Program-made: the position numbers and the translations under genes | Part shown: positions 1-11,600 of the stretch, in pieces | Layout of the letters: every line of letters starts with the position of its first letter | How positions within the stretch are numbered: position 1 is the first letter of the stretch | Notes under the pieces: generated by a model | Database searches by the model: none | What the model saw: the letters and a program-made list of their open reading frames with translations, nothing else | What the model was told of the DNA's origin: nothing | Source of the DNA: Undaria pinnatifida | Taxonomy: Eukaryota > Sar > Phaeophyceae > Laminariales > Alariaceae | Direction: 5' to 3' | DNA: 64,000 nt | Assembly: GCA_012845835.1 (NCBI GenBank) | Contig: JABAKD010000002.1 | Location: forward strand, 16,887,629-16,951,628

Positions 1-480
1 GTCCCATGCTCGTAGCCTAATGATACGGCCTCGAAAGGCCCACCCAATAACCTTCCACTATTAATAAGTTAAGTAGCTGTCTTGTCTTGTTTTGTCTGTT
101 TTTTAGAGTTCAATGTAGGAAATAATGCACAAGCCTTTTGAGTCTATCGAGCGAGCCATGAGGAGAGACCAAACAAGGGCACCGGAACCCATGAGGAGCA
201 CGCTTCCCAACACCGACCAACCACGCATCCCCCACTCGGAGTACCACTGCACCGTTGCGGCGTATTGCAGTATGTTCAAACGTGCAAACGAGGGTAAGCT
301 AAAACTCTTACAGATGTACCAGGCAAAACAAAAAAAGGAAAATATGCTGATCGCCTTGAATCGTCCGAGCATTCAGGTTGTTTGATACCGTTACGAATCC
401 GGTTAGGGACTAGTAGACAGCAGACCTTTTCAGCATTAATAGTTAGACTCAGACTTAGTAGACGTAGCAAGATCCGGACT
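1..480. other. Intergenic, no feature recognised
   Basis: The opening stretch has short open frames on both strands but none shows a domain, good splice sites or biased composition. I see no repeat shared with the rest of the window here. Confidence 0.4.
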
Positions 481-659
481 ACTACGAATATAATTCGAGA
501 GAGTTCATGGAATGCGCCTGAACATCTAAACGCGAAATCAGCCCTAGACTAGTGTACGCACCCCTCCGCAAAGTCGCACTGCATATACGAGTATCAGGTA
601 CAGCATTTTTTTCATCCCTTCTACTATCTTCGTACTTTTTTCTTCTCCCTCCTTGCACA

Positions 660-785
660 AAACTCTGATCCGGGGTCACTACTAAGCAGGCTATTCTTCC
701 CCCGCCCCACTATGGTACGCGCCTTCATTTTTATCGCGAGAAGACTTCAGCTATTTCTTGTCTCGTCGACTCGCATCGAATAGCA
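660..785 (-). mobile_element. SINE tail fragment (SINE-A)
   Basis: Read on the minus strand this matches the body of the SINE-A copies at 35.6 kb and 55.0 kb: an outer CGAGTCGACGAG block, then a GCGATAAAAATGAAGG block, then the GACCCCGGATC block. The tRNA-like head is missing, so the copy is truncated at its 5' end. Confidence 0.6.
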
Positions 786-1089
786 GTAGTGACGGCAGTC
801 TACACTCGTACGAGTATCACAGAGCCTGTTGCACTTCGTTATTCATTTTTGTCGTGCCGTCCTGTTTCCCTCTTTTTTTCCAATCGCTTTTTCCTCGTTT
901 TTTTTCTAGTCCATTTTTTTTTTCTTTCTTCTTGTTTACGGCAAAATGAGTGTCCCGAAAAAACTGATGGCCATGCACGACTCACGCGATTAGTGATGCC
1001 CATCCTAACACGTCGACTGTTGGGAGGAATCGACCCATCCGGGAATTTCTTGTTTGTTGTAGTCCCGATAAACATTCATGACACTTTTC

Positions 1090-2440
1090 TTGAATTATTA
1101 TAAAAATAAAAATACACTCCAGCTGTGAGATCGAACATTTTGTCTAAACTCATATTTGCAAGCTGTGTGTGATACTCCGATCGCGCGTATTACGGGTTGT
1201 GTGTCCTCATTAAGGATATAGGTCGGCGACTCCCCTTGCAACTACAGTGTAGCTATCAGGGTCAACAGGGTAATGTTAGTCTGTGCGCGGAAACTATAAA
1301 ACACGTTTCTGAGGGGGACAAAATCTGATAGTTGTGGAAGGAAATGCGTCAGTTCATCAAGCGAATCCTGTCAGTCGAACAACCGGTGAGGGGAGGGCGG
1401 AGTTTTTAAGGACGTGGGGGCCTGGTTTTGATCAAGAGGGAGCGGGGGTGGGGGGGGGGGGGGAGGAGGGGGGACCGGTGGGGCAGCTCAATATTTGCGT
1501 GAAAACTTTGAATTCTTCAAGAGGATAAATCTGACGGTTTTGGAAAGAACGCACCAGGTTATCATGGGGGGGGGGGGTGGGACGGGCGGGGCAGCTCAAT
1601 CTGTGCGTAGAAACTATACATCTTTAAGGGGATAAATGTGACGGTTTTGGAAAGAATGCACCAGTTTATCATGTATATCCTGTAAGTCGTACAACCAGTG
1701 AGTAGAGGGCGGAGTGTTCGAGGGGGTGGTGTGTGTGGGGGGGTGGGGGCGAAAGCACTTTAGGTCGCATAGATGTAGGGGTTTGCTATACGCGTGGTGC
1801 TAGGTCTAGGCGATCGTGCGGGTGATGGGGAAGGACGGGGCGTTGGGGGGGGCGGGATTGCAGCAGCGGCATGGATGGCTCTAGAAAGATAATGAGGTGA
1901 TCTCCAATGCGTGGAAGTGTTTATTACTCTGGCGGGTTTCGATATTAGGTGGGGCGTTTGAGCAAGAGAGAGCGGGGGCAAAAAAAAAAAGGGCGGGGGG
2001 TTCAAGAGGTTTAGGTCACATATAATATTAAAATACATAATATTAAAATACACTCCAGCTATGAGATCAAAGATTTGGTCGAAACTCATCTTTGCAAGAT
2101 TGTGTATGATACTCCGATCGCACGTATTAATCATATATGTAGGGGCTAGCTATACGCGTGGTGCTGGGTCTAGGCGATCGTGCGGGTGGTGAGGAAGGTG
2201 GGGAAGGAGGGGGCGATGGAGGGGGGGGGGGGGATTAATGAAAGCTACGTCATGGATGGCTAGAAATATAATGACGTGATATCAATTGCGTAGAAGTGTT
2301 TACTACTCTGGCCGATTTCGATTGTAAGTGGGGCGTTTGAACAACGTGTTAGAGCTTCATAATTTGTTATTGTAAATAAATACTTGTACATATTGCCAAT
2401 ACAACAGGCGAGGTGATGCGGTCATGCAATGTCACCGCCA
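1090..2440 (+). repeat. Family A interspersed repeats, several copies in a row
   Basis: At least three partial copies of one dispersed repeat lie head to tail here. Each contains AATACACTCCAGCTGTGAG, then TTTGCAAG..TGTGTGATACTCCGATCGC, then a GGGGGACAAAATCTGA block and G-rich runs. Other copies are at 3.86-4.15, 24.06-24.55, 59.04-60.15 and 60.68-60.78 kb. No coding capacity is visible, so it is probably a non-autonomous element, but I could not fix its ends. Confidence 0.6.
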
Positions 2441-2990
2441 TTGAGCACGAGAGGGAGAAACGCGAATAGTCAGTGTTTTGAAAGGAACGCCTGGTGTACA
2501 GGCGATCAATTACGTTACTTCGTTAGTCATACTTCGCTTGGCATAGGTTGGGAGGCGATCATGCAGACGGTAAGTACGAAATACCCTACGTAATAGGTTG
2601 GTAGTGGGGTTTACCGCAATTTTTTCATTTCTGCTTTTACTTCCTTTTCTTAAATTATGGAGGAAGTCGTTCCGTGCTTTTCACGATATGAATTCCAACT
2701 TTCCCCAATGTAGCAGCAGTCAATGCAGCACGTACGGCAGTGTATGGTGCATCAACTCTACCGACGACACGATACTCGTGCTCGTACGTATTCAAGTGTT
2801 TGCGTGAAAAAAAAAACACTAAAAATTCTTCCATCATGCTAGAAAAAGGCCAGATTCACTCCGGCATGCTTTTGGTTGTGTTCGCGTTGAACGAATAGCA
2901 GAAAAGGCGTACACGGACTCCATATCACAGGCGGGGAGCGGGGAGGCAGCATCAAATTTTGAATTTATACACGGTGCGGTAGCACCTATT
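2440..2990. other. Intergenic, nothing recognised
   Basis: Mixed-composition sequence with only short open frames. I see no domain and no repeat shared with other parts of the window. Confidence 0.35.
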
Positions 2991-3029
2991 AATAGACTCA
3001 CCGACAGGGGCAGGCCCAGCACAATACCA

Positions 3030-3400
3030 TCAGACAAACAGCAGCACAGCAGTAGCAGCGTAGTAGCAGCACCGCAGCTGCTGCCGCAGCAGCAGCAGCA
3101 GCGGCGGGGGCGGGGGCGGAGGTGGCGGTGGCGATGGCACTGCCAGATGAGTTGCGGCACAGCAGCTCGGCTCGGCCTGGCTCGATCACCACGATCACCA
3201 CAACAACAGAACATCCAGTTTTTTTCATCATTTTTGTTAGAAACAAACGCACGAGATACCAACCGCAGCCGCAGCGCAATAGCCGCCGCCGCCGCCGCAC
3301 AGCAGCAGCAGCAGCAGCAGCAGTAGCCGCGGCGGCGGCCGTGCGGCGTGGGTGGCGGTGGCGGTGGAGGCTTCGGCGACGGCGTTGTGGTATAGCGACG
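3030..3400. repeat. CAG/CGG triplet cluster
   Basis: Imperfect runs of GCAGCAG, GTAGCAG and GGCGGC triplets give open frames of poly-Ala, poly-Arg and poly-Gln in several phases on both strands. Open frames in more than one phase argue for simple sequence rather than a gene. Similar clusters occur at 9.0-9.3, 14.4-14.8, 49.5 and 58.7 kb. Confidence 0.7.
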
Positions 3401-3855
3401 GTGGTTGACAAAATCAGTACCGAATACGACACTGCATTACGCAGCAGCAGAGAACCAGGTCACATCGTAGAGAGGCGGGAGAGCTGGCTCACTAGCACCT
3501 ACCCCTGAGGTTGCGCGTATGCGCCATGTTTCCCAAGCTACCCTTTGGTGCCTCCGCATCAAGGTTGGGTTGTGTCTACCGCTCCAAGCACAGCGCACAG
3601 CGAGCAGTGTCTGCTGTGTGCTGCCGTGTGGGTTGTGCCCTCGTGCCCTCTGATTGTTGTGCCATTGTGCCTGGAGAGCATCGGTGCTAAGCTGGGTATT
3701 TGTAGGCCAATCGTACGAGCTGGTCGTCATCGATGGTCGTTCACTCTAAATTGCTCACTCAAATCGGAATTTTCATGCCGTTTTGGGGCAAATTCTTCCT
3801 TCAAAGTTCGTTCGGCGATTTTTCTTAATGGAATTTTAGATTGAATTCTTTCAAC
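3400..3855. other. Intergenic, nothing recognised
   Basis: No domain, splice-bounded exon or shared repeat was seen between the triplet cluster and the family A copy that starts near 3.86 kb. Confidence 0.35.
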
Positions 3856-3859
3856 GCAA

Positions 3860-4150
3860 GCACTCGATTATAAAAATGAAAATACACTCTAGCTGTGAGG
3901 CAGATCGAAGATTTCGTCGAACTCATCTTTGCAGCTGTGTGTGATACTCCGATCGCGCGTATTACTGCGTGTGTGTTTAAGGATACAGGTCGGCGACACC
4001 CCTTGGAACTACAACAACAGTGTACCCTGGTAGCTTGTACCAGGGTCAACAGGGTGATGTTGACCAATCTGTGCGCGGAAACTATTAAACCCGTTTTTGA
4101 GGGGGACAAAATCTGACGGCTGTGGCAGGAAATGTACTACCCAGTACGAA
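3860..4150 (+). repeat. Family A repeat copy
   Basis: Same order of blocks as the 1.1-kb copy: the ACACTC.AGCTGTGAG end, the GATACTCCGATCGC block, the AGGGTCAACAGGGT block and the GGGGGACAAAATCTGACGG end. Compared with other copies it carries an extra ACCCTGGTA-type insertion near 4,022. Confidence 0.65.
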
Positions 4151-4259
4151 CGAGTACGTACCATACGACGTAAAAAAAGAACAAAAAACAATCCACATGA
4201 CCTACGTAGGTTTGCTCATGATGAGTTGGACTTGAACGGAGTTTCTATTTTTTAAGAAA

Positions 4260-4400
4260 TTCTCCTAAAAATATTAATAAAACGCGTCAGCTGTGAGTCG
4301 ATAAATTTAGGATCGATGCTCATCTTTGCAAGCTGCGTGATACACCGGCCGCTCGTTTGTCCTACTGATGTTGTGACGATGGACATCAACATCAAATTAT
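4260..4400 (+). repeat. Family A-related fragment
   Basis: Carries GTCAGCTGTGAGTCGATAAA and CTCATCTTTGCAAGCTGCGTG, a variant also found at 20.58-20.65 and 20.85-20.89 kb. It looks like a diverged subfamily of family A. Confidence 0.45.
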
Positions 4401-5394
4401 AATTTGTCCATTCGTCTTGTATGTTGGTACTGGAGTATTTGGGTCGGAAATCCGCCTTGGGATCGATCATCGGCATCACTCTTCCTGCTCTTGTTCGCGC
4501 GAACTGCCCCCCAATGGTCGAAACCACGTCAAGGTGGTTAATCGATTCACGACGTGGACTTCAAAGTTCAAAGTCAGAACGCTTCCAACTTGTATTTTTC
4601 ATTATAAAAGCACTCGAACATATCAGGCATCATAATGCTAGCTTTTTAGCACCCTCGTATACACCAGTACGTTGCACGGCGCAGCAACATCAAGTCGAGC
4701 AAAAGGATGAACCTTGTTGGACATGGTTGCAGCATGTTGGTCCAACAAGGACTCGCAGTACGTTGCTGCTGTGCCGCACATCTACGAAGCCGAACTGGGG
4801 GTAGACCGGCCCTTCTTCTGACAAGCACGCGAGCTATCTCACTGTCAACTCCGCGTGTGGTGCCATGCAAAGAGCCAGCTATACTACTATAGCTGATATC
4901 CCTCTCTATCTGCTTCGCCTTGCGTTGCTTCACCCTGCGGCGCACCTCAACCCTGTGTTACACTCTACGACGTACTGCAGTTGTGGATACATACCGGACG
5001 TACTCGTGCCCCATTTCTTGCAAAAAAAATCGACATGTCGGCTTGCACGCCATGGAATGTGACCACGCTCACAAGGAGAACACACACCCCGACGCGCACG
5101 AGGACCTAACTCACCTCGTTCTCCTGCGGTGGAGCCAGCCGGTTCACCAAGCACTCCTCCGCCTGAACCGCAGCGGTGGATCCTCTCTCTGCTGCGTGGT
5201 AATGTGTCAGTCAGTTGCTGCAGTTGTTCCACAAAATATTATTGGCGTTTTTTTCAAGGGGCGGTGTGGTTCATGAGATGACTCCAACCTCCAACCTTAT
5301 CCATGAGACCTGTGACCTGCAAACAACCAGCAACCACCAAGCACCCACGCACCGCACCAGCAACAAGTGCATTCACTCAACAGCGCTGACACGG
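4400..5394. other. Intergenic, upstream of the glutaredoxin gene
   Basis: No gene is supported here. The last few hundred bases before 5,395 should contain the promoter and 5'UTR of the glutaredoxin gene, but I see no clear TATA or initiator motif. The open frame of exon 1 extends back to 5,215, so an upstream start cannot be excluded. Confidence 0.4.
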
Positions 5395-5693
5395 ATGCCT
5401 GCAGCACTTGACAATTTTCGGTTGCTGATCTGGAAGGCGTGTTTTCTTTCCCTTTGTCTGAGCTCTCGAGCAGCCGGAATCGTCGTTCAGGGACGTGCTC
5501 GTGCGCGTTCCAGTGCGCTCTTTGCGACGGCCCCGACATCGTCTGCAAGTAGCAGCAGCAGCTCTGCCCGAGAGGGAGAGATGGCGGAAGGGTCTTCGTC
5601 GTATCCAAGGGGGAGCAAGCCCGTCCGCGAGGCCGAGACATCGAAGCCCAAGCTATGGATCTACGACCACTGCCCGTACTGCGTGCGACCACG
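5395..5693 (+). CDS. Glutaredoxin exon 1 (leader and CPYC active site)
   Basis: Encodes residues 1-99 plus two bases of codon 100 and ends at CCACG|GTGAGG. The ATG at 5,395 was chosen because it opens a hydrophobic then Arg/Ser-rich leader; the ATG at 5,581 (MAEGSSS) is a shorter alternative. The CPYC motif lies 21-33 bases before the donor. Confidence 0.8.
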
Positions 5694-8600
5694 GTGAGGA
5701 AAACATTGAGCATCATACAGTTAGGAGCGAGAGCATCATTCATGATACAAGGGGCTTCGCCGGCGGCTTGGACAGCCGCCGGTTGCAGCGCGTGATGCCA
5801 ATGTGATGTAGAGGAGGTGATGAGGATCAGACTCAAAGCCAAGAGATTGAGAGAGCGTGCCCTCCGCGCTCCACTCTGAGAAGTGTGCAATTAACTAAAT
5901 GCCGGTACCAGGTATGATGTCTCTGTCAGCTGCGGTTGGGCCAAACACGGAATGCTCTTTACACGACGTAGGTGCAAGGTCATCCTCGGCACCCGCGCTC
6001 CGGGCGCACACCCTTGTTGTGTACCAGGGTAGCCGTACAGGCTTACTTGCTCTTCATGCAGAGCGTTTCCGAAAACAAGAACGAGAACGCGTCTAAGGGA
6101 TCATAACTGGAAAGACATGCGTATAAAAGTAGTAAGTAATTGCAGTTGGTAGTAATTGCAACTGAGCTTGATGTTACCTACTGTAAGGCCATAAGCGGCC
6201 ATTTCCGACTGGACTTTTTTTTAACTGGATTCTTCTGGTCCTTATCGTCAGGCCATTTCTTATGCAGTCGGATTTGTCGAAAACGGCCTTTTTTGACTGA
6301 AGCCCAAATCGGGATTTCTTAGGTCATTTCTTATGCAGTCGGATTTGTCAGTCGAAAACGGCCTTTTTCGACTGAAGCCCGAATCGGGCTTTCTTACACA
6401 GCTTTTTCGACTGGATCCTCCAGTCGAAAAAGTCAGTCGAAAAAGTTTTGCACGTGTTTATTGAACCGATGGCATCACCCATCCCACCACCAAACACACA
6501 CCCACACGGCCACACGGCCACACACCTATACCAGGTACCACACTGCAGTATGATACAAGGCGCTGACGCTGGCGTGGCTATCACTGCTGTTGCTTCTCGC
6601 AGCAAGTCAGCGTGGCGCATTCCTAGTTCCGCTCGCCAGCAGCGTGTATCACACGACGGCAGCAGCGCGCGGTCTCGATCCCATGCTGCCAACAACGGCT
6701 GCGCCTGCTGTAGCTTCGGCGGCTCTCGGCTGAGTGCAACTCCACGAACGTAGCTTCGGCGGCTTTCGGCTAAGCCCAAAGCCACCAACTCGCTGGGACG
6801 AGGGTTCGCCGAGCCGTTGCTCGCGGAGAAAGCGCGAAGCACAGAGCTGACAGCCGATTTCGACTGCTGTACAGCAGTACTCCCTCACACCAACCGCCTC
6901 TAGGAAGAGCACAAAAACTATAAAATCGACTCGACTGACGATAAGAAAAAGGACCAGAAGAATCCAGTCGAAAAGGGCCGTTTTCGACTGGCGGAATCCG
7001 ACTGCATGAGAAATGGCCTCAGGGCCCGAATTAACGAGGAACTTGCCAAATCAAATTTCGTTTTTTTTTTAGAATTGAATTTAAATTGCATCTGATTGGT
7101 CAAAAAACGAATCACCAAGCAGGCATTCTCAAAATTATTACGCGAAAATCAAATTCAGCAAAGAAGTAAAAAAATACTTCCTCGGTCGAATTTAGTCGAA
7201 AATCAAAATTCAATATGGGGAGTTTGTCCACCTAGACATGGCATGTTCTATGTAACCGAAGCCGGCCACGCGAATTGGTGCCATGTCGTCGGCTGATTGA
7301 GAGGCAAGAAGCCACCACTGCGAGAGGTAGGACCACCGGAACAGCCGCAGCGCGGCCTCCGAAGGTCCTTAGCACAGCGTAGACCGCCTGCAACGCTTCG
7401 AAAACAATTGAGACCGCCGCAAACCCAGTTTTTCGTCGCCCTGCACCTCGAAAGTTACGCGACCAACTACCACATGACGACTTGACAGCTGTATCCCCGT
7501 CGCTGCTGCCCGTGTCGGGCGGCGGGGTGGCGCCAGCCCATCCAAGAGACCCCTTAGAGCCATAGCCTCCAAGCCGCTGCCGGCCAAAACAATCTGCCGC
7601 TAGCCGCGGCGCTCCGGGGAGGACGCGAGCCATCGCTCGCCTCGGTCGTTGCCCACGGGTGTTCGTTGACCCTTTTGCAATTTTTTATTCTAGAACGCAC
7701 CACGCCGTTCCTTGATCAGAAGCAGAGTTGATTTTTTCGTGTATTTTTCATGAAATAATGGAAAAAAAAATCGAATTACGATTTTCCGTGCTCTTCGTTA
7801 ATCTGGGCCCTCAGTCAAGTCGATTTTATAGTTTTTGCGCTCTTCGCAGAGGCGGTTGTGTGAGGGAGTACTGCTGAATGGCAATCGAAAATCGATTGGC
7901 AGCTCTGTGCTTCGCGCGTTCTTCGCGAGCAACGCGCGCTGCTGGCAAGCGGAGCTAGGAGTGCCCCACGCTGACTTGCGGCGAGAAGCAACAGCAGTGA
8001 TAGCCAAGGCAGCGTCGGCGGTGTTGTATGATACTGCTGTGTGGTACCTGGTATGGGTGTGTGGGCGTGTGGGTGTGTGTTTTGTGATTGGATGAGCGAT
8101 GCGATGGGTCCAAAAAACAGGTGTAAACTTTTCGACTGAGTTTCTTGACTGGCAAATCCAATCGAAAAAGTCAAGTTTTCGACTGGATCCGCCAGTCGGA
8201 ATTTTCAGTCGAAAAAAGTTGAGTCGAAAAAGCCCTTTTTCGACTGTGTAAGAAAGCCCGATTTGGACTTCAGTCGAAAACCGTTTTCGACTGGACTTTT
8301 TTTCGACTGGATTCTTCTGGTCCTTCTTCTTATCGTCAGTCGAGTTGATTTCATAGTTTTTGTGCTCTTCCTAGAGGCTGTTGGTGTGAGGGAGTACTGC
8401 TGTTTAGCAGTCGAAAATCGGTTGGCAGATCTGTGCTTCGCGCGTTCTGCGCGAGCAACGCGTGCTCGCGCTCGACGAATCCTCGTCCCAGCGAGTAGGT
8501 GGCTTTGGACTTATAGCCGAAAGCCGCCAAAGCTACCGCAGGCGTAGCCGTTGTTCGCAAAATGGGATCGATACCGCGCGCTGCTGCCGTCGTGTGATAC

Positions 8601-11600
8601 ACGCTGCTGGCGAGCGGAGCTAGGAATGCGCCACACTGACTTGCGGCGAGGAGCAACAGCAGTGATAGCCAAGCCAGCGTCAGCGCCTTGTATGATACTG
8701 CTGTGTGGTACCTGGTATGGGTGTGTGGGCGTGTGGGTGTGTGCTTGGTGGTGGGATGAGCGATGCGATGGGTTAAAAAGACACGTGTAAAACTTTTTCG
8801 ACTGATTTTTCGACTGGCGGATCCTGTCGAAAAAGCTGTGTAAGAAAGCCTGATTTGGGCTTCAGTCGAAAAAGGCCGTTTTCGACTGACAAATCCGACT
8901 GTGTAAGAAAAGGCCTGAATAGCTGCTCGAAAGGAAAGGCTGTTTCACTCTGACGGTGCATTGTAGTCCGCATTTCCCACCGAGGATAGCGTCAAGGTGT
9001 CATAAAGCGGCGGCACTACTTGTAGTAGTAAGTACGACAGCAGGGGCACAGCAGCAACAGCAGTACGAAACACAGCAGCAGCAGTAACAGAAGAAAGAAG
9101 CAACGGCAGCTACTACTCGTACTGCCACTGGGCGGCGGCTCAGACGTAGACTTTGGCTGAATCTACTCACCTGCGGTACACGTAAGCCGCCTGATACGCT
9201 CATCACCGACAGCAACAACTCAAACGCAGGAGTGACAGCAGTACCAGCAGCAGCAGCAGGCCGCAGCAGCAGCAGGCAGCAGCTCCAACAGGGGGCAAAC
9301 GAGCTGTAGGACGCATTTTGTATGACACACTGAACAGAAATGTAGGAACCGCTGGATTTTTTTATATGAACTTCTAACGACCCTTACATTTCCGTTCCAA
9401 ATGGTCTTGTTCAAGTAAGAAAAAAGGTTTTAGTTCTCGCCCTCAGGGTATGTCTTAACTCCCCCCAAAAGGCATTGGAACGCGTGGAACCTGGCACGGA
9501 AAGCAATTCGGCTTGCTGTGGATTGGTTATCAAACCTAATAGATTCCTAGCGCTCCCACCCTGACCGTGAATTTTTTGGAAGGGGAAGAGGAAAAATATG
9601 TCCCAGAGTAGTTGATCGTGTGCAGCAAAACCGAACGGCCCACTTGGAACGAGATTTACGGCGATTGGTGGTGGGAGTGTTTCTTCATCTCTGGGAGTGT
9701 TGCTTCGTACGCTGGAGGCCCACGAGGGCATGGGTGCACATATGATGTCTTAGGACTCGTGGCGTGGAGCACGTGTAGACGCCGTAGGGCTCGCCCGCGG
9801 CAGAAGCCACGCAATACCGCCATAGCCTGACCAGGAGACTCGCGAGGCAACTTACTGGGTTGCGAACGAGGGTCTGGCGATATATTTCTGGCAAAGGCAC
9901 CGATGTTTGTATCATAGGACTTTCGGTGGTTTCCTCGAGCCACGAGGGCAATATCGCAACATCTAGATTTTTGTGTCACTTGGATGGCTAGCACCGTCTT
10001 CTGTGAGGCTTTCCTTGCGATATATTCGCATGTAAAGCTGTTCTCTGTGTCAGGAGCAATCGCTGCCCACGTGACAGTGCCCTAGAGTTGAGCTGCACGA
10101 TCCCGCCGCAATACTCAGTTGAGCTATTATCTGTTCGGGTCGGTTGCCCAGAATTCACAAGATCACATCGGACATAAACAGCTTGGAATGGAACGAAGGA
10201 ATGCGAACAGCCTCGTTCCATTCCAACCGTTCCAACAAGGTCGAAATCAGCCAAGACACACCCTCAAGTCTCTTTTCTGTGACCGTCTTGCGTCCACGAG
10301 CTCAAAGTGGTTCCACATGACACCGCCCGCATCCCTCCTGCCTCCAACCCGTCCACACACCAGTGCCCGCCCGAGCCCGCTTCGATCATGGGCTCGCTCG
10401 TAATCACGAGCTCTTCGTTATGCGTGGCACATCCTCTTCTTCTCTCGAAAAAAATAAATTAAGATTTGGACAATTCGACAATTCGAAACAATCACCGTTG
10501 TGAATGTAACAAAGCACCCGCTTGGGAAATGCATCTATATATGGAAACCCCGAAAATAGTCTGCTGGTCATCTGCTCCGCCTGGGTATACGACTGTTGTA
10601 CAGCTGCTCCTCTGCACGCATAGCTCGGTAGGAAGGTTTGATCGCAGTTCCTGCTTTACACACCACATAGCTCCGGAGACGTGTTCTAGCCAGCTGCTGC
10701 TGTACCAGGTAGGTACTTACGTATAGCTCGGCAAAATGTTTCATACCTGGTACCTGGTGCCTACCTGTTACGTGGTAGCAGTAGTAGTTCTCTACGAAGC
10801 CTGGGCGGCATGTGTTTCAGGGGCGTTCCGATTATGTCCTAGATCCGAGCACAAAGCTTCCTGCGCAGGCCTCGACAAGGCGGGGCCGATAGAGTAGCCG
10901 ACGCTTGCCGAAGTCCGGGGTCAGAGAAGATAAACAGGATAAAAAAACGCGAATACGTACGCCCTGTCGTCAGACTATGCGCCCAAACGCTCACAGGGCA
11001 CGATTGTTGGGAGATCTCGTCGTAGATCTCGACATCAAGGCCTCGCGCAGGCTACGGCGCTGAGCGGGCGGATCCGGGAAGCCGACCGTTGCAATTTACA
11101 GGCGAGGTGAAGGCACGCCTCAGCGAAGAAACCGCGCGGCAAAGCGGTCGGAGGCGACAAAGATCCGCAGACTAAAAAGTGATCAGGTCCGCCTTCGAAC
11201 TATCATAGGTATATTCATATACTTATACTTGGAAATATTTACAGCAGTTTAGTCGTTGTCCCTCTATAGCGGTGATTGAGTAGTGCCGGTTGCCCGACTA
11301 TGCGCCTGTGTATTCGCTTAGCAGAGATGGGAACCCGTAGTAGTGCCTTTTTCCGCTATAGTGCCGGTTGCCGCTATAGTGCCGGTATTTCCCTCTCTAG
11401 TGCACATACCGGCACTAAGAAGGACCGCTACTGCTGTAGACTGCTGTGTAGACCTCTGTATTGCCATGCTGCCGGGCCTGATACTCAGGAGATGTGGCTT
11501 GCGATGGATGAGGCATGGGAATATCGCACCCGGGGACCTCCTTCAAGACGCGGTGCGTTCCTGATTGCTGACGATGTCTGCTTGCCTTAGGAGAAGAGAG

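Noticed and set aside
3122-3508. Ala/Arg-rich open frames on both strands
   Set aside because: They come from CAG/CGG triplet runs; several frames are open at once and none has a domain.
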